DNA of 64,000 nt from assembly GCA_002803225.1 (NCBI GenBank), contig NXFV01000306.1:1-64000 (forward strand). Direction: 5' to 3'. The translations under genes were made by a program, and so were the position numbers. The notes under the pieces are model-generated. The model was not told the origin of the DNA and did no database searches. It saw nothing but the letters and a program-made list of their open reading frames with translations. Numbering within the stretch: the first letter of the stretch is position 1; each line of letters starts with the position of its first letter. The stretch comes from Gamarada debralockiae. Its lineage: Eukaryota; Ascomycota; Leotiomycetes; Helotiales; Hyphodiscaceae. Below, in pieces: positions 32,575 to 43,690 of the stretch.

Positions 32575-35500
32575 ATGGATGATTCGGTCATGGAAGACTC
32601 AGTCTTCGATGACTATGGAGACTCTGATGCTTTCTCTCCCGTTGCTGTCCCCGTAAGTCGCTTTGTTGTACCCTTGGAGTCAACTGCCCAAAGTGTCACA
32701 GCCCATGCGAAGTTGCGACCTGTCAGTGTGCGCGAAGTTATCCCTTGCCCAATCTACAAGTGTGATTGTGATTACCCAGTTTGGACCATTGCCAGTGACC
32801 ACGTCAGACGGAATACATTTATTTAGTCTTGTGCAATCGAAATCTATTCAATGCGAGAACGCAGATGACTTGCACACCAGCTGACAGTTACTCACACAGA
32901 AAGCCAAGGCCAAGGCGGCACCAAAGAAGGCCGCCGCACCGAAAGCCCCAAAGGCTGCACCGAAGAAGATGGTTCAGACTACTCTCAAAACTACAAAGCC
33001 AGCCTCCAAGAAGCGTCCTAAGCCAGACAGCGACGAAGATGACGAACCCCCGTCCGACCTTGATTCCCTTGATGCCACTGGGCTGTCAAATACCCCTCCG
33101 AGCTCGAAGAAGCAGAAAAAGGCGCCTGCTACGAAGGTCGAGGAATCTGATATTGAGAATGAGAGCATGATGTCTGCTCCCTCAAAGAAGGCTCCGACAA
33201 AGAAGAAGACTGTCACAGAACAATACCAAAAGTTGACCCAACTCGAGCATATCATCAAGCGTCCGGATACATATATTGGGTCGGTTGAGCGGACACAGGA
33301 GTCCATGTGGGTATTCAACTCTGAGACTTCGCAGATGGAAATGCGAAAAGTCTCCTTTGTTCCCGGTCTATACAAGATTTTCGATGAAATCCTAGTGAAC
33401 GCGGCCGACAACAAGCAACGTGATTCTACCATGAAGGTTATCAAGGTCGTGATAGACCGCGAGAAGGGAGAGATCAGCGTGGAAAACGATGGCAAGGGTA
33501 TACCAGTCGAAATCCATGATGTAAGCCGAAGCCAACCTTCTTGTGAATGATAGTAAGTACTGATCGGTCAACTCTACAGAAAGAGAAGATCTACGTTCCG
33601 GAAATGATATTCGGCCACCTTCTGACTGGATCAAATTACGATGACGATGAGCAAAAGACAACGGGTGGTAGAAACGGTTACGGAGCCAAGCTTTGTAACA
33701 TTTTCAGCACTGAGTTCACCGTGGAAACCCAAGACTCCAATACCGGCAAGCGATACAAGCAGACATGGACTGAAAACATGGGCAAAATGGGCAAGGCAAA
33801 GATATCAGCCAGCAAGTCCTCTGACTTCACCAGAATCACGTTCACGCCCGACTACAAGCGATTCAAGATGACTGGCATTGACGACGATTTCGAGGCCATG
33901 GTGAAACGCCGTGTCTATGATATGGCAGGAACAGTCAAGGGCGTGAAGGTGTTCCTCAATGGCAATCAGATCAAGCTTGATTTCAAGAAATACATTGAGA
34001 TGTATGCCAAGTCTATCCAGAAGGAACGTGGTGTGGATGAAGACCCTCAGCCTGCTGCTGCGTCCGTCATCGTCGAAGACCCCAAGGCTCATGCAAAGTG
34101 GGAGATTGGTTTTGCTGTCTCGGACGGCTCCTTTCAGCAGGTTTCTTTCGTCAACTCGATTGCAACTACCTCCGGCGGTACCCATGTCAACTATATTGCG
34201 GATCAGATTTGCGACAAGCTCATGGAAGTCGTCAAGAAGAAGAACAGCAAAGGTGCTACCTTGAAGACCAACCAGATTCGTAACCACATCTTCCTGTTCG
34301 TCAACTGCCTGATCACCAATCCCTCTTTCACCTCTCAGACCAAAGAACAACTCACGACCAAGATCAAGCAATTTGGCAGCAAATGTGTCCTTACTGATGG
34401 TTTCTTGAAGAAGATTGGGCAGACAGAAGCCGTGCAAAACATTCTCAATTTCGCACAAGCTAAGGCCGACCAAGTGTTGGCGAAGAGTGATGGAAACAGA
34501 CGTTCTCGCATGAGCAATCCCAAGCTTGTCGATGCTAATTTGGCTGGTACCAAGCGTGGCCATGAGTGTACACTTATTCTGACTGAAGGCGACTCTGCCA
34601 AAGGTCTTGCTGTCGCTGGTCGAGCTATCTTGGATCCCGATCGCATTGGCGTATTCCCTCTTCGTGGTAAATTGCTCAACGTCCGCGATGCCTCCATCGA
34701 TCAGATTTCGAAGAATGCCGAAATCCAGAATATCAAGCAATTCCTTGGATTGAAGCACAAGCAGGTCTACAAAGATGCGACAGGTCTTCGGTATGGCCAT
34801 CTTATGATCATGGCTGACCAGGATCATGATGGCAGTCATATCAAGGGTCTATTGATCAACTTCCTTCAAGTTCAATTCCCCAGCTTGCTCAAGATGCCCG
34901 ATTTCTTCAGAGAATTCATCACACCCATTGTCAAAGTTTGGAAGGGACCGAATCCCAAGAAGCCTCTCAGCCAGAAGTCTTTCTTCACCATGCCTCAGTA
35001 TGAAGAATGGAAAGAGCGACATCAAAACGATAAGGGATGGAAACACAAGTACTACAAGGGTCTGGGTACCAGTGCACCTGAAGATGCACAGATTTACTTC
35101 AGCAACCTTGATGATCACTTGAGAGAATTCGAGACTATGAAGCCGGAGGAAGAAGAGATGATTGATCTGGCCTTCTCAAAGAAGAAGGCTGATGCTCGCA
35201 AGCAATGGCTTGGAAACTTCGTCCCTGGAACTTACCTCGATCATTCGACAAAGACTCTGACCTACGACAATTTTGTCAACAAGGAACTCATTCTTTTCAG
35301 TATGGCTGACAATCTTCGGTCTATTCCTTCCGTTATCGATGGACTCAAGCCTGGACAACGTAAGGTCATGTTCGCTTGCTTCAAGCGAAACCTCATTCGA
35401 GATATGAAGGTCGTTGAGCTGGCTGGTTACGTCTCAGAAAACACGGCATATCATCATGGTGAAACATCTATGCACCAAACTATCATTGGTCTCGCGCAGA

Positions 35501-38177
35501 ACTTTGTGGGATCGAACAACGTCAATTGCCTCGAGCCCAGTGGAAGTTTCGGTAGTAGACTCGCAGGTGGCAGCGATGCTGCGAGTCCTCGTTATATTTT
35601 CACTAGACTTTCCCCATTCGCAAGACGTGTCTTCTCAGCCGCCGACGAACCAAACTATGAGTACAACATCGATGATGGCCGTCCAATTGAGCCGACCGTC
35701 TATTGCCCTGTTGTCCCGATGGTTCTTATCAACGGTGCGGATGGTATCGGCACTGGTTGGAGTACCTCAATTCCCAACTACCATCCAGTGGATGTCGTCA
35801 ACAACTTGAAGCGCCGCATGGGCCGTCTGGAGGGCCAGAATGGAGAGGAGCAACCTTTCCAAACCATGGTACCTTGGTTCCGTGGATGGAAGGGCACACC
35901 TGAGGAAGCTGGAGCTAATCGCTTCAACTTTAATGGTATTATCCGTGAGGCCGGAAACAATGAGGTCGAAATCACTGAGTTGCCTATCCGTATGTGGACT
36001 GATGACTTCAAAGCTAAGCTTGAGGATATCATCAAGGCTGAGAAGGTTCCGTCATTCATCAAGGATTACAAGGAATTCAATGATCACAAGAGCGTTCACT
36101 TTGTCATTCAGTTGGATGAGAAGCACATGAAGGCAGCCCTCTCCGAGGGCCTTGCTGAGCGGTTCAAGCTCAACAAGACCATTGCTACTTCCAACCTTGT
36201 CGCCTTCAACCACAGAGGTCAAATTCAGAAGTACGAGAAAGTTGAGGACATCTTGGAGGAGTTTTATACTTACCGTATGAACATGTACACCAAGAGAAAG
36301 GTTTGTTGTATCTTTTCTTTAATTGGATAATGGCTTACTTTAAAAGGCATACTGGCTGGCGAAGATCAATACCGAGTATCGAAAGCTCAAGAACCAAGCC
36401 AGATTCGTTATCGAAATCATCGAAAACAAGCTCATTGTTTCCAAGAAGAAGAAGCCGGCCCTCGTTGCGGAACTTCGTGAGCGCGAATACGAGCCTTTCC
36501 CGAAAGTCAAGGATGCCCAGAAAGCTGGAGAAACTGATGATGTTGTCGAGAATGATGACGAAGTTGCGGCTGATGAGGATGGTGGAGCTAGAGACTTCGA
36601 CTATCTACTTGGAGTGAGTACTTATTTTCGTATCTAATGGTACCTTTACTGACATAGAGCAGCTACCCATCTGGTCCTTGACACAAGAGCGTGTCGATAA
36701 ATTGAAGCAACAGATGGTCAATAAGAAAGAAGAACACGACATTCTCCAAAATCGCAGCGAGAAGGATCTGTGGTGCCAAGACCTGGATGACTTCGTTCAA
36801 GAATGGGAGACCCAATTGAAGGAAGATGCTGATTACCAGAAGACAATTCGCAACACTAATCGTCGTGTATCTCGAAAGATCGGAGCTGGCAAGAACGTCA
36901 AATCACGCAAGAACGATGATGATGATTTCGCTGCACCTAAGTCCAAGCCATCGAAGCCCAATCCAGCCAAGGGAGTGACCAAGGTTGAGCATAAGACGCA
37001 CAAGGGCTTCCTAGAGATGTTCAATGCTAAGCCAAAGCCAAAGCCTAGTAGTGGTATGGGATCAGATGGTGCTGAGGACTCTTTGTCTGATGATGACTTT
37101 GCTGCCCTGGGAGCTGCAAAGTCTATCTCAGCTGAGGCATCCCGATCCACAAGCGAGCAACCGGCCAATGGTAGAAGCAAACGTGCCGCCGCAGCCGCTC
37201 CCAAGAAGTGGGTCATTGATGATGAAGAGTCGGAGGATGATGATAGCAAATACCTGGGAGATGTTGGCGATATGGTCAAGGGAATTGGTGGTGGCGATAC
37301 AGCCAACGGCCGAGTCTCGCTTTTTGCCATGTCCCGCCCTGGTACCAGTCATGGTGACCGACCTACAAGCAGCAATGGCCTTCCAAAGGCAAAGTCCAAG
37401 GCCAGCAAGCCCTTTGACGTGTCAGATGGAGATGAGACAAACTACGAGATGCTAGCAAGATCTTCCCCTTACAAGGCAGCTCCGGCTCCAAAGGATACGC
37501 TTGACAGCTACCTGTCTGATGACGACGATCTCATTCCTGTTATCACTAAGAAAGCCCCTGTCAAGGCTGCTGCCAGAGCTCCCAGCGCCGCTCCTCTTGT
37601 CAAAGTTCCTGCCAAGCGCGGACCAAAGCCAAAGAAGGCACCTGCAAAGGAATCAACCCCTGAGCCTGAGCCCAAGCCAGTTGCTTTGTCTCCTGCTGCC
37701 AAAGCTTATGCTGCCAAGAAGAGCAAGATGGACCTTGGAGCCAAGAAGGATGTGTTCAGCGAAGATGAAGACGATGACATCGAGATGAACGATTCTCCCC
37801 CACCAAAGCCAGCCGCCAAAGCCGCCAAGGCCACCAAGGGAAAGGCACCAGCTAAGAGAGCTGTTCTCAGTGATGACGATGATGATCTTGAGATGGACGA
37901 CCTTCCACCAAAAAAACCTGCTACCAAGCCGGCCGCAAAGACCACAAAGGCAAAGGCACCTGCAAAGAAAGCTGCCCTCAGCGACGACGATATCGAGATG
38001 AACGATTCTCCCCCGCCCAAGCCAGCTGCTGGTCGCGGCCGCCCTCCACGCGCTGCTGTTGCGAAGGCAAAGGCAAAGCCTATCTATATTGACTCCGATG
38101 ATGAAGATGAAGATGATTTCGAGGCGTCTGCGGTCGTTGAGGAGCAGAGCGAGGACGACTTTGATGATAGCGATTAA
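32575..38177 (+). CDS. TOP2: DNA topoisomerase II
   Basis: Five exons (32575-32652, 32900-33520, 33580-36300, 36347-36613, 36663-38177) give 1,733 aa. The GHKL ATPase has EILVNAADNKQRD (about residue 190) and the ATP-binding GGRNGYGAKLCNIFS. The TOPRIM domain has LTEGDSAKG (Glu at about 569) and the metal-binding ADQDHDGSHIKG (about 645). The cleavage core has AASPRYIFTRL with the catalytic Tyr at about residue 905. The last exon encodes a long Lys/Ala/Asp-rich tail with repeated EMNDSPPPKPA and acidic SDDDD blocks and ends EDDFDDSD, as in other eukaryotic TOP2 regulatory tails (phosphorylation, nuclear localisation). It decatenates chromosomes in the nucleus and is essential. All junctions are canonical and in frame. 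Confidence 0.95.
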
Positions 38178-39133
38178 GGGAGGGATGGGTATTGGAAGGG
38201 ATAGGGCGTTTATGGGACACTGTACACTAGTTATTGCGTAGATCCAAGCATGATTTTATATCTCTAAGTCGTTCATTCTGGCTGGGCAATTGAGTGCTTT
38301 TGAACCTGAATCATTCGAATCAAACGAGCGATTGCGTCTAATTATTCAGTCTGAAGAATTGATTCTATATTCATGAGGTCTGAAGATCAGCCACGCTAGT
38401 AATCTGAATCCTTCATCCTATTTGAAGCAAGTGAGAAATTGGATCTGGATTGAATGATGGAGACTGCGAATTTGAATTGTTCAAATCAAATGAATTAAAA
38501 GAATTGCTCAACTTAACCTAGCAATCTAATCCGAGTCTTTCTTTTGAGCTGAGCAACTGGATGTGAATCGTCCTTGATTAAGCGGTCGAATCAGAGTTGT
38601 CCATTCTACTGGAAGGAATGGATGGTTCAAAAACAAAGAGAGACATTGTGTTCATTCAAATGAATGGCTGAACTTCCTACAGCACACCATACTAAACACT
38701 CGGGTTAAATCATACTGTATTTTAGAAGACACTTGATATTGATGTTTACCCCAGAGAAATAATCCGAATTAGGGATCGCGCAGCGCACAGCCTCGCGAGG
38801 CTTGAGAAATAATCTTGATCCGGGATCGCGCCGCCGCGCGAGCAGGCCTGGCTAGACCCGCATCAGGGAAGACGGCCTGGCACGGGCCACCGCCACTGCC
38901 ACACCGCCTGCCGTAAATGCACTTTCAGGTATACTAGCACTGTTATAGCTAGCTGAACTTTAGACCCCTGCTACCTGCGCCTCCCCTGCAACTATCCTCG
39001 GCTAGACCACTCGTTATTGCATCAAAAAACAGCATCAACTCGTATCCTGAACGCGGTTGTACTACGCAAAGTGCAAACGCTTTCTTCGCCATCAGAGCCT
39101 TGTCCAGCTTCGTTTATTATTTGTTGTTTGAGA
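38178..39133. other. Intergenic region with a GC-rich tandem repeat
   Basis: An A/T-rich part with many GAATC/GATTC words (38270-38620) gives way to a GC-rich patch (38765-38990). The latter includes the 50-bp imperfect tandem repeat listed separately. No gene recognised. Confidence 0.4.
38754..38853 (+). repeat. 50-bp imperfect tandem duplication
   Basis: Two adjacent units, each starting GAGAAATAATC and containing GGGATCGCGC, with differences between copies. Confidence 0.6.
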
Positions 39134-40527
39134 ATGGAGGGAGTACGGAAATCAAAGCCTCGCCGGTCGCATTTTAAGACCCGGACTGGATGTGTGCAGT
39201 GCAAGAAACGCAAGATCAAGGCATGCCAACCTCTTGTTTCTATTATCGCTCCTTGTCTCCGAGAGTCTACTTTCCCTACAGATTATGCCCAGAATGAGCA
39301 TTCTCGCTGATTCACGTACCAGTGCGATGAACAAAAGCCCACATGTCGGAAGTGTAAACAACATGGAGTGGCATGCCTTTATATTTCCAAACCCTCGTTC
39401 AGTGGCATCAGCACAAAATCCTCCTCGATGTCGTTGCCCCAGAACTCGGCACCGAATGCGTCCTTGCCCGCCTCATTACCAGGCTCCAGCCAACCTAAAA
39501 CTTTCACCATGCTGGACCTTGAACTCATCCACTCTTGGGTCAGCACATCAGGCCCGATAACCTTTCTAGAAAAGCCATCCGCGTCATCAACCCTCCACCT
39601 AACTTTTGTCGAAATAGCCTTGCAACAGCCCTTCCTAATGCACGAAATTCTCTCACTTTCCGCTCTGTATCTTGCTCAGTCCAAACCACATTCAGCAACT
39701 CCCTACAGTCTCGCTTCTACCACACATCATGATTTAGCAGTACGTATTTCCGGAACAAAACCACCCTCAGGCAATCATCTCACGACACCCACTGATAAAG
39801 CCACTACTCTGACAAGTTCAAAATCTAGCTCTCACTCTTTCAACCCGCTCTCGCCTCTCTCACCCCCTCGAACTCCGATGCCTGCTTTGCCTTCAGCATG
39901 CTCCTGACAATCCACACCTGGGCCCAAGCCGCCTCCTCAACCCACGATTTCCACCTCTCATCGCAAACACGTCATGACGCAGAATCTGTGTGCATCCAGT
40001 GGATCAAAATGCACCGCGGCAACAATGCCGTTCATGCCGCTGTCTGCCCGTGGTTGCAAGACGGCGTGTTCGCTGAATTCCGGCCTTGGAAAGAGCTGCT
40101 TGAGATATCTACTCCGCAGCCACATCCGACTCTCGAACAGCAGCATCTAGACTCTGTGGCTGAGACGTGGAGTCTCTCCTCACATCTAGACTCCGTGAAA
40201 CAGACTCTAAACAAAGCGTTAGAAGAACTCCGAAATATCTTCTCGCTGACAAACACAAGTGAGAATAGTATGAAGCATGTAGGGGTGCTGGCGTGGTTCT
40301 CATTGATACCGGAGGAGTTTGTAAGGTTGGTGGAAGCGACCGTCCCGGAAGCAATGTTGATACTAGCAAGTTATGCAGTGGTGCTGAAGAGGATGGAGTA
40401 TATGTGGTGGTGTAGAGGGGCAGCGGAGGGGTTATTAGCTATCGCTACAAATGCGTTGCGGGGGGAAGAGAGGTGGGAGGAGTATTTGAGGTGGCCGATT
40501 GAGAAGGTTCTAGGGCGGCAGGAATGA
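39134..40527 (+). CDS. Zn2Cys6 transcription factor (Upc2-like architecture)
   Basis: Three exons (39134-39220, 39323-39739, 39829-40527) give 400 aa. The zinc cluster is split by intron 1: RTGCVQCKKRKIK joins CDEQKPTCRKCKQHGVACLY, completing six Cys. The first intron starts with GC (GCATGC...CCAG), a GC-AG intron placed because it restores the CDEQKPTC motif exactly; without it the frame stops. The downstream helical region (MLDLELIHSWVSTSGPITFL, FLMHEILSLSALYLAQSKP, then AFSMLLTIHTWAQ) resembles the short fungal-specific domain of sterol uptake control protein-like regulators. Nuclear DNA-binding regulator. Targets unknown; the neighbouring oxidase is a candidate only by proximity. Confidence 0.8.
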
Positions 40528-41189
40528 AGAGATGCGAGACGCCGACAATAATGTAATCAAGACCTGGTGCTCGTGGGGCATATATAAAGGGGTGTTTATA
40601 TTTATTTGTCGGTGAAGGCAACTACGGAGTGGAGGCGCTTTGCTGGTTGAATGATTGTTATACCTTGCACTTTCTAGAGTATTATTATCGTGCTCCACCC
40701 ACGTCTTCCAGCTCTGCAACGAACGCAATGGTTTTCACTGATAACGCTATCACATTACAAGCCGATAGACCAATTTCATCAAGGGTGTAGGATAACCAGT
40801 TTCTGAAGTCTCCACTCTTAAAAAGTCTAGGCTGATGCAATGCCCGCCTAATATTGTTGATAAAGCAGCTTTCTGATTCTACGCCACCCTCTATCCTGGA
40901 GGGGTGTTCCGATCAATGTCTAATAAACCCTGTTTTAAACAACGCCGAGAAGAGCATTCAAAGGAACGTCTAACTAATATATAGTCCTGGTACTTCACGA
41001 AGTAAATCTGCGCTTCGATTTACCTTTATCCACCCGCACAATCTCTAGCAGTTGATAAAGCAGCCGCAAGACCTCATTCATGACAAAGTCAGCTCTATAC
41101 TCTTCCCCCTCTGATCCGTCCACGAACTTTATGCGCAGGTCTACCAGCTGCAAAAGTCCGCATCTTAGAGTCCGACACGGCATCTGATG
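40528..41189. other. Intergenic region
   Basis: Contains a 66-codon minus-strand open frame (41195-40995; LRIKFVDGSEGEEYRADFVM) that looks coding-like but matches no family I know. It may be a fragment captured with the adjacent RTA1 tail piece. Confidence 0.3.
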
Positions 41190-41267
41190 CTTCACCAGGG
41201 GGTGTACTAATTGATGACGGATTTGTCAGCAGCCAGAACACCAAAAACAAAACGCGTAAATAAATGG
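41190..41267 (+). pseudogene. Inverted fragment of a second RTA1-like gene (C-terminus)
   Basis: Plus-strand text ASPGGVLIDDGFVSSQNTKN ends at a TAA and mirrors the C-terminus of the minus-strand RTA1 pseudogene (APEGVLIDDGFVNSRKH). The DNA forms an inverted repeat of about 43 bp with 41441-41483. Nothing upstream continues the RTA1 frame, so only the tail of a second copy remains. Confidence 0.55.
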
Positions 41268-41427
41268 TCTTTCTTACGTATCTAGTACTACAGTAGAAGT
41301 CCGTGCGCGTATTGGTGAGATGCTAGATTAGGTGTAAGAGAGTCGTAGAATCAAAGGGAGCACCAATTAAGAGTGATATATGGTAGTATTGTAGAGAATT
41401 AAGAACACAGACTTTACAGCTCAATTT

Positions 41428-42435
41428 TTAGTGTTTTCGGCTGTTGACAAATCCGTCATCAATTAGTACACCCTCTGGTGCTTTAGCTGCCTTCAACCAC
41501 CTGTTAATCTCGCTCGGGTGCCGCAAATTTACAGTACCCACGACAGTAACCATCAACGTCGCATCAAAAAGATACAAAAACAACTCCCTGCTCTGCAGAT
41601 ACCCTCCTCTCCCCTGGATGTACTCGACGACTCTATAAATCGACCGCACCACAATCAACGCATTCGCCGCATTCGCCGCATACAGCGCCCAGATATGTCT
41701 ACGTCAGTTCATGTCGGATCGGGAGGAGAACTGGGTAGGCATTTTGTTGATCCGCGAGTGGAAGAGGATAGAAGTGAAGATGAAGACGCCGAAGAAGAAG
41801 ATCTGGACAAAAAGGCCCGCCACAATGATTTTCTGGCCGAGGCTGGCTGAGGAGCTGTTGTTGCTGCCGCTCGCACTAGCTAGAATAGCGCCGCCTGGAA
41901 TAGTCATCGGAGTTAGTATAGATGTTTGTTGAAGAGACGAAGTACGGGAGGAATTGCTGTACCTGCAGCTTGCGCTAAGAACGATATAACGTCGCCCGTT
42001 ACGAAGACCTTGGTAAGCCAGCGACGTCGGATCGGCGAATGTGCCTCTCCATCTGTGAGAAGGATGATGCGACCGAGTATCATGTATAAGGATGCTGCGA
42101 AGAACGCTGGTCCGAGCAGGATAAGTAGGGACTGGATGATGAAGGGCCCGCGTTTGTAGTTGGGGCTTTCCTTGACGGACATCATGCGGGCAATGTAGCC
42201 AATGAGTCCAACTGGGATTGAAAGTGTTAGTCTGGGTGTAGGTTGATACTGAGGTAGAGAGATGGAAAGACTGAAGGAGCCTTACAGAAGCCTCCGATGA
42301 GGAAAGGGACAAGGAACCAGGTTTTCGTGCGGATCATTTGCCAGAGATGGATGAAGTATTTATGGCAAAGAGAAAGATAAATATAATAGCAGCCGTGGCG
42401 GAAGGCTCATAGTCGTAGTACGCTGATTTTGGCAT
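41428..42435 (-). pseudogene. RTA1-family membrane protein, disabled
   Basis: An almost complete RTA1-type seven-helix gene. It opens MPKSAYYDYEPSATAAIIFI, then shows HLWQMIRTKTWFLVPFLIGG, GPFIIQSLLILLGPAFFAAS, ILFHSRINKMPTQFSS and the tail EINRWLKAAKAPEGVLIDDG. Two canonical introns lie near 42284-42216 and 41958-41898. Two lesions are visible: a one-base loss after LFAINT in helix 1 shifts the frame, and a TGA replaces the Trp expected after SSRSDMN. The rest remains open, so decay is recent, or these are sequencing errors. RTA1 proteins are plasma-membrane lipid-translocating exporters linked to resistance to toxic compounds. Confidence 0.7.
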
Positions 42436-43061
42436 CTTTGCCATTAACGAAGATAATAATCAAAATATAAGGTACTGGAGTCAAGGAGACAGCAGGATCA
42501 GACACAATAAGAAATGTGAGAAGACATTGCAGGAGAGCTGGAATTATCACTGGGAGGACAGACATATAAATAAAGACAAAGAGCCTCTCCAAGTCTGCAT
42601 ATTGCGTAGCAACTGCGAATACGACAAAACATTACTGGCTTAGACTGGATCTGCGGTTTATCTCAAGGCTAGTATACGGAGGTGGTAAATATACCTTCCT
42701 TCGCACTTCGCTCATTTCCCTTTCGAGTTTCGCTTCCCGCTACTGTCTGGGCAGTGCTGCGCCTGCTACCCAGCTCTTGTGCCCTGTGGGCTTCAATCCG
42801 GAAAAGGAAATTTGCGAGAGGTACGAGGAAGCTAACCCTAACCCGGACGAAGAACGTCATCACTTGTCAAAGCCCAGCACGAACGCCCCTGGCGGCAATA
42901 TTTGCCGTCTGATTTCGATGACCCTTCTAACAGCTACTGATTTTGAATCCGAAGCACCTCATCATCCTCATGGCCTTCTCCTGAGTCCTGGCCAGTGTTC
43001 GTATTCGCGAAGGGAATACCCGCTAAGTACCACCACTCCTGTGAGCCAGAGCACGGGCCTC
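42436..43061. other. Intergenic region with one possible coding remnant
   Basis: About 42680-43064 on the plus strand holds an open stretch (CPVGFNPEKEICERYEEANP, LLTATDFESEAPHHPHGLLL) preceded by hydrophobic LRTSLISLSSFASRYCLG. It resembles the start of a small secreted protein but lacks a good ATG and ends at a TAG formed at the border of the next element. Not recognised. Confidence 0.3.
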
Positions 43062-43063
43062 TA

Positions 43064-43338
43064 GTCGAGGACAGCAAAAACAGACTCTTTTTAAAAAGTC
43101 TTAAGACTGTAACGAAAATAAAAATTCTAAAGACTGTTTATTAGTATATGTGCTTCGCACTTTAAATCTGCCTCTTTAGAGTTTTTAAATAATGTTATGG
43201 TTGAGTATGATAGATAAATTTGTCCGGAATGTTACAAGGGCTTTGATTTCTTAGAGCTCGCGAAAGCCTGAAGTGAGGCCCTGAAATGCATTAGAAAAAT
43301 CCGTTTTGGTGTCCCATTCCGTTTTTGCTGTCCCCAAC
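43064..43338. mobile_element. MITE with TA duplication
   Basis: A 275-bp element flanked by TA (43062-43063, 43339-43340). The left end is GTCGAGGACAGCAAAAACAG and the right end, reverse strand, is GTTGGGGACAGCAAAAACGG: 17 of 20 match. Interior AT-rich and non-coding. The TA duplication suggests a Tc1/mariner/pogo-type transposase. Confidence 0.7.
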
Positions 43339-43340
43339 TA

Positions 43341-43690
43341 GGGCTGTGCTTTGCCCCTGAATAGGGAATGACGGAAGCCCAGGAATTAGTAGGGAAGGGA
43401 ATAGCCTCAAAATTAATTTCGGATATTACTTTCTAGGAATGTAGAGAGGAAACTATTCAGGCAAAAAAGCTCGACCTTGTTGACTTGCTTCGGATAGTTT
43501 AATTGCCAATAATTTGAGGATAAAGATAGCTCTTCTGTGAAAGATCTTATTGGAATTGCACCTTTTCTAACCGAAGAGGAGCTCTGGAGAATACCTATAT
43601 AAGACATGCTTTAGTGGCTTAGAGAATGAAATGTCTGTCCAACTCACACTCTTTCTACTTAACGGATTCAGCTGACTTTCTTTCACTACA
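43341..43690. promoter_or_regulatory. Upstream region of the FAD oxidase gene
   Basis: Holds the presumed promoter; ACCTATATAAGAC (about 43592-43604) contains a TATA-like TATATAA about 95 bp before the ATG. Confidence 0.4.

Noticed and set aside
37506..38020. Antisense and alternative frames over the TOP2 tail
   Set aside because: Low-complexity Lys/Ala/Asp codons leave all frames open; only the TOP2 frame has family support.
41283..41300. Another MITE end (TACAGTAGAAG near 41289)
   Set aside because: Resembles the 15.5-kb TIR for only about 11 bases and has no partner end nearby.
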